Shown: piece by piece, positions 41,244 through 43,573 of the stretch
Position numbering within the stretch: position 1 is the first letter of the stretch
Layout: every line of letters begins with the position of its first letter
Source: CAZXWK01 sp964644675
Lineage (GTDB): Bacteria; Actinomycetota; Coriobacteriia; Anaerosomatales; JAAXUF01
Reading direction: 5' to 3'
DNA length: 43,573 bases
Assembly (NCBI GenBank): GCA_964644675.1
Contig: CAZXWK010000016.1
Span: 1-43,573 of the forward strand
Made by a program: the position numbers and the translations under genes
The notes under the pieces: model-generated
The model's database searches: none
What the model saw: only the letters and a program-made list of their open reading frames with translations
Told to the model about the DNA's origin: nothing

Positions 41244-42191
41244 CTACCTCGTCCCGAGCGTGCCGAGCGACGCCATGACCTTCTCGGCGTCGAGCATCAT
41301 CTCGTCGACGATGGCCTGGGCCGGCTCGATGCGGCATACCATCGCCGCGGCCTGGCCGGCCATGAGCGAGCCCATCTGCGTGTCACCCTGGCGCATCGCG
41401 AGCGCGAGCTTGCCTGCGCCGAGCTCCTCGATCTCCTCAGGCTTGTTCTCCCGGTCGAGCTCCATGATCTGCTTCGCGAGCTTGTTCTTGAGCACGCGCA
41501 CCGGGTGCCCCGTCGATCGGCCGGTGACGATGGTGTCGCGGTCCTTGGCCTTGACGACCTCGGCCTTGACGTCCGGGTGGATGGTGCACTCCTCGGCGCA
41601 CATGAAGCGCGTGCCGACCTGCACGCCCTCGGCTCCCAGCGCGAAGGCCGCGGCGACGCCTCGGCCGTCGGCGATACCGCCCGCCGCGACGACCGGGATC
41701 TCGACCGCGTCGACGAGCTGCGGCGTGAGGACCATGGTGGTGAGCTCGCCGATGTGTCCGCCGGCCTCCATGCCCTCGCCGATGACGGCGTCGGCGCCGA
41801 TGGACTCCATGCGCTTGGCGAGCGCCACGCTCGGGACGACGGTCAGGACCTTGATGCCCGCGTCCTTGAGCCCGGCCATGTACTTGCCGGGGTTGCCCGC
41901 ACCGGTGGTGACCGCCGAGACGCCCTCCTCGAGCACCATCTCCACGATCTCGTCGATGTGGGGCGTCAGGAGCATCAGGTTCACGCCGAACGGCTTGTCG
42001 GTGAGCGCCTTGGCGTTGCGGATCTCGGTCCGCAGGATGTCGGTCGGCATGTGGCCCGCACCGATGATGCCGAGGCCGCCCGCGTTGCTGACCGCGGCGG
42101 CGAGTTCGGCGGTCGCGGTCCAAGCCATGCCGCCCTGGATGATCGGGTGCTCGATGCCGAGAAGTTCGGTGAGCCGGGTGTGGATCGCCAT
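41244..42191 (-). CDS. fabK: Enoyl-ACP reductase II (FabK)
   Basis: FabK is the FMN-dependent, triclosan-resistant enoyl-ACP reductase that completes each elongation cycle. The 315-residue product has the canonical start TRLTELLGIEHPIIQGGMAW, AVSNAGGLGIIGAGH, PFGVNLMLL, AVIGEGMEAGGHIGE and VVAAGGIADGRGVAAAFALGA (given in part) with GVQVGTRF. The ATG at 42191 is chosen for GGGAGA eight bases upstream; the frame extends to 42245 by overlapping fabH. The start is one base after the fabH stop. No fabI is in the window, so this is the likely enoyl reductase. Confidence 0.94.
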   Translation of the reverse strand: MAIHTRLTELLGIEHPIIQGGMAWTATAELAAAVSNAGGLGIIGAGHMPTDILRTEIRNAKALTDKPFGVNLMLLTPHIDEIVEMVLEEGVSAVTTGAGNPGKYMAGLKDAGIKVLTVVPSVALAKRMESIGADAVIGEGMEAGGHIGELTTMVLTPQLVDAVEIPVVAAGGIADGRGVAAAFALGAEGVQVGTRFMCAEECTIHPDVKAEVVKAKDRDTIVTGRSTGHPVRVLKNKLAKQIMELDRENKPEEIEELGAGKLALAMRQGDTQMGSLMAGQAAAMVCRIEPAQAIVDEMMLDAEKVMASLGTLGTR

Positions 42192-42192
42192 G

Positions 42193-43200
42193 CTAGAGAT
42201 CTCCCTTGTCCGGAACGGCCATCCCCCATCGGACCGTCGCCGCACCCCAGGTGAGGCCGGCTCCGAACCCGACGAGAGCGATCAGGTCTCCGGGCTGAAG
42301 TCGCCCGCTAGTATACAGGTCGTCCAAGGCCAGAGGTATGGACGCCGCCGACGTGTTGCCCGTCTTCGCCAGGTTGGAGAAGACGCGGTCGTCGTCGATA
42401 CCCAGGCGCTCTTCGACGGTGTTGAGGATGCGCTGGTTCGCCTGGTGCGGCACGAGCCACGCCAGGTCGTCGACGGTGTTGCCGGTCTCCTCGAGGACCT
42501 CGAGCGTGGCCTTCGGAATCATGCGCACTGCGAACTTGAAGACCTCGGTACCGTTCATGCGGATGTACTGCTCGCGGCGCTCGATGGTCTCGGCGGTGCA
42601 CGGAGCTGCCGAGCCCCCGGCCGGAACGATGAGCAGGTCGCCGCCGGTGCCGTCGGCTCCCAGCTGGATCGCGAGGACGCCCGGCTCGTCCGAGGCGCGC
42701 AGCACCACCGCGCCCGCCCCGTCTCCGAACAACACGCAGGTGGCGCGGTCCGTGAAGTCGACGTGCCGGGTGAGCGCATCGGCGCCGACCACCAGCACCG
42801 TCTCGGCGCGACCGGACTCGATCGCGGCGGCGCCGGTGTGCAGCGCGTAGATGAACCCGGAGCACGCGGCGTTGACGTCGAATGCGGGGCAGGTGAGGCC
42901 CAGCTTGCGCTGCGTCACGCAGCCGGTCGACGGGAAGACGTGGTCCGAGGTCGAGGTACCGACGACCAGCAGGTCGATCTCGTCGCCCGAGACGCCCGCC
43001 GTCTGCATCGCCTTGCGCGCGGCCGGCACGGCGAGGTCTGAGGTGGCGTGGCCCTCCTCGGCGAGTCGTCGCTCGCTGATGCCCGTGCGCGTGGTGATCC
43101 ACTCGTCGGAGGTGTCGACGAGCCGCTCGAGATCCTGGTTGGTGAGGATGGGATCGGGCAGGTAGGACCCGACGCCGATGATCGATGCGTATCGCTTCAT
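42193..43200 (-). CDS. fabH: 3-oxoacyl-ACP synthase III (KAS III)
   Basis: FabH starts fatty-acid synthesis by condensing acyl-CoA with malonyl-ACP. The 335-residue product has the complete Cys-His-Asn triad: C113 in NAACSGFIYAL, H252 in VPHQANQRI and N282 in KTGNTSAAS. The N terminus begins ASIIGVGSYLPDPILTN. The ATG at 43200 has GAGGGAA about 12 bases upstream, a long spacing. It is the first gene after plsX, separated by 106 bases that hold a possible promoter. Confidence 0.97.
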   Translation of the reverse strand: MKRYASIIGVGSYLPDPILTNQDLERLVDTSDEWITTRTGISERRLAEEGHATSDLAVPAARKAMQTAGVSGDEIDLLVVGTSTSDHVFPSTGCVTQRKLGLTCPAFDVNAACSGFIYALHTGAAAIESGRAETVLVVGADALTRHVDFTDRATCVLFGDGAGAVVLRASDEPGVLAIQLGADGTGGDLLIVPAGGSAAPCTAETIERREQYIRMNGTEVFKFAVRMIPKATLEVLEETGNTVDDLAWLVPHQANQRILNTVEERLGIDDDRVFSNLAKTGNTSAASIPLALDDLYTSGRLQPGDLIALVGFGAGLTWGAATVRWGMAVPDKGDL

Positions 43201-43264
43201 GCGGTGGTTGGATTCCCTCGATCGAAGAGTGTCAGCCGTCGCCTCGGGGCGGAAGCGTCGGGGA

Positions 43265-43270
43265 AGTGTA
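43265..43270 (-). promoter_or_regulatory. Possible -10 element before fabH
   Basis: TACACT preceded by TG lies about 65 bases before the fabH ATG, in the 106-base gap after plsX. The -35 region is weak. The surrounding bases (TGTACACTTC) are identical to those at the better-supported rpsB promoter. Confidence 0.4.
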
Positions 43271-43306
43271 CACGACGGATACGGCCCCTAAGAAGTACTG
43301 ACCGGT

Positions 43307-43573
43307 CTAGTTGCCTGCGATCGCAGCGGCGATCTGGTCCGTCAGGCCGCCACGGCCCGCCTGGGCGGCCACCTTGACGGCGTTCGCGACCGCGGTCGCC
43401 TTCGACGAGCCGTGGCCGATGATGCAGACGCCGTCGACGCCCAGGAGCGGGGCGCCGCCATAGGTGTCGGGGTCGAGCCGGTCCTTCAGGCGCGTGAGCG
43501 AGGGCCTGAGGACCGCCGCGCACGCCTTGTTCACGGCATTGGACGTCATGGCCTCCTTGACCTGGCCGAGCAG
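43307..43573 (-). CDS. plsX: Phosphate acyltransferase PlsX (5' part outside window)
   Basis: PlsX makes acyl-phosphate from acyl-ACP for phosphatidic acid synthesis. Only the last 88 residues are present. They match the C-terminal end of the family, with LDPDTYGGAPLLGVDGVCIIGHG followed by SSKATAVANAVKVAAQA (given in parts). The frame is open to the right edge, so the gene continues beyond it; the internal ATG at 43549 is not the start. plsX followed by fabH is a common pairing. Confidence 0.93.
   Translation of the reverse strand: MLGQVKEAMTSNAVNKACAAVLRPSLTRLKDRLDPDTYGGAPLLGVDGVCIIGHGSSKATAVANAVKVAAQAGRGGLTDQIAAAIAGN

Noticed and set aside
1..43573. Search for CRISPR repeats, insertion sequences, toxin-antitoxin pairs, defence or biosynthetic cassettes
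   Set aside because: No regularly spaced repeats, transposase motifs or small unexplained gene pairs were seen. Genes of recognised families fill the window almost completely.

Overview
The window is about 43.5 kb of high-GC bacterial chromosome. Every gene I can support lies on the minus strand, so transcription runs from the right edge to the left edge. It is a dense housekeeping block. Adjacent genes often share stop/start bases, and starts are often GTG or TTG with a good Shine-Dalgarno. I see no tRNA, rRNA, CRISPR array, insertion sequence, prophage or restriction/defence cassette. One run of 100 N (1070..1169) interrupts nrnA.

The gene order is that of a Firmicutes-like ancestor, but the base composition is actinobacterial. 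The combination of trmFO, a WhiG/FliA-type sigma factor, FabK, the MEP isoprenoid genes ispG and dxr, and high GC suggests a deep-branching Actinomycetota lineage such as Coriobacteriia or a relative. That placement is inference from gene content, not a computed phylogeny.

Layout in the direction of transcription (right to left). (1) Fatty-acid and phospholipid precursor block: plsX (partial), fabH, fabK, fabD, fabG, acpP, a hairpin, a second FabK/nitronate-monooxygenase-like flavoprotein, fabF, rnc. (2) Chromosome and secretion block: smc, ftsY, a first signal peptidase I gene, a hairpin, ffh. (3) Translation block: rpsP, khpA, rimM, trmD, a second signal peptidase I gene, then rplS, rnhB. 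(4) DNA uptake/recombination block: yraN, comM, dprA, trmFO, xerC, followed by a sigma-28 family factor and a response regulator with a C-terminal zinc-ribbon-like end. (5) rpsB, tsf, pyrH, frr, then envelope and isoprenoid genes uppS, cdsA, dxr, rseP, ispG, an MFS transporter, and proS. (6) The classic rimP, nusA, rnpM (ylxR), infB, rbfA, nrnA, truB operon.

Promoter-like -35/-10 pairs are visible before rimP, rpsB, rplS, rpsP and ffh. Weaker -10 matches occur before smc, fabH and trmFO. Hairpins mark several block ends (after proS, tsf, lepB and acpP). Two further hairpins sit inside the leaders of rimP and rpsP just ahead of the ribosome-binding site.

I found no dedicated undescribed system. 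The items most worth checking are a short Cys/His module fused to the NusA C terminus, a receiver plus zinc-ribbon protein paired with WhiG where Bacillus carries its fla/che-sigD cluster, long Ala/Glu tails on S16, S2 and RbfA, a four-cysteine FabK-like flavoprotein inside the fab cluster, and the leader hairpins of rimP and rpsP.
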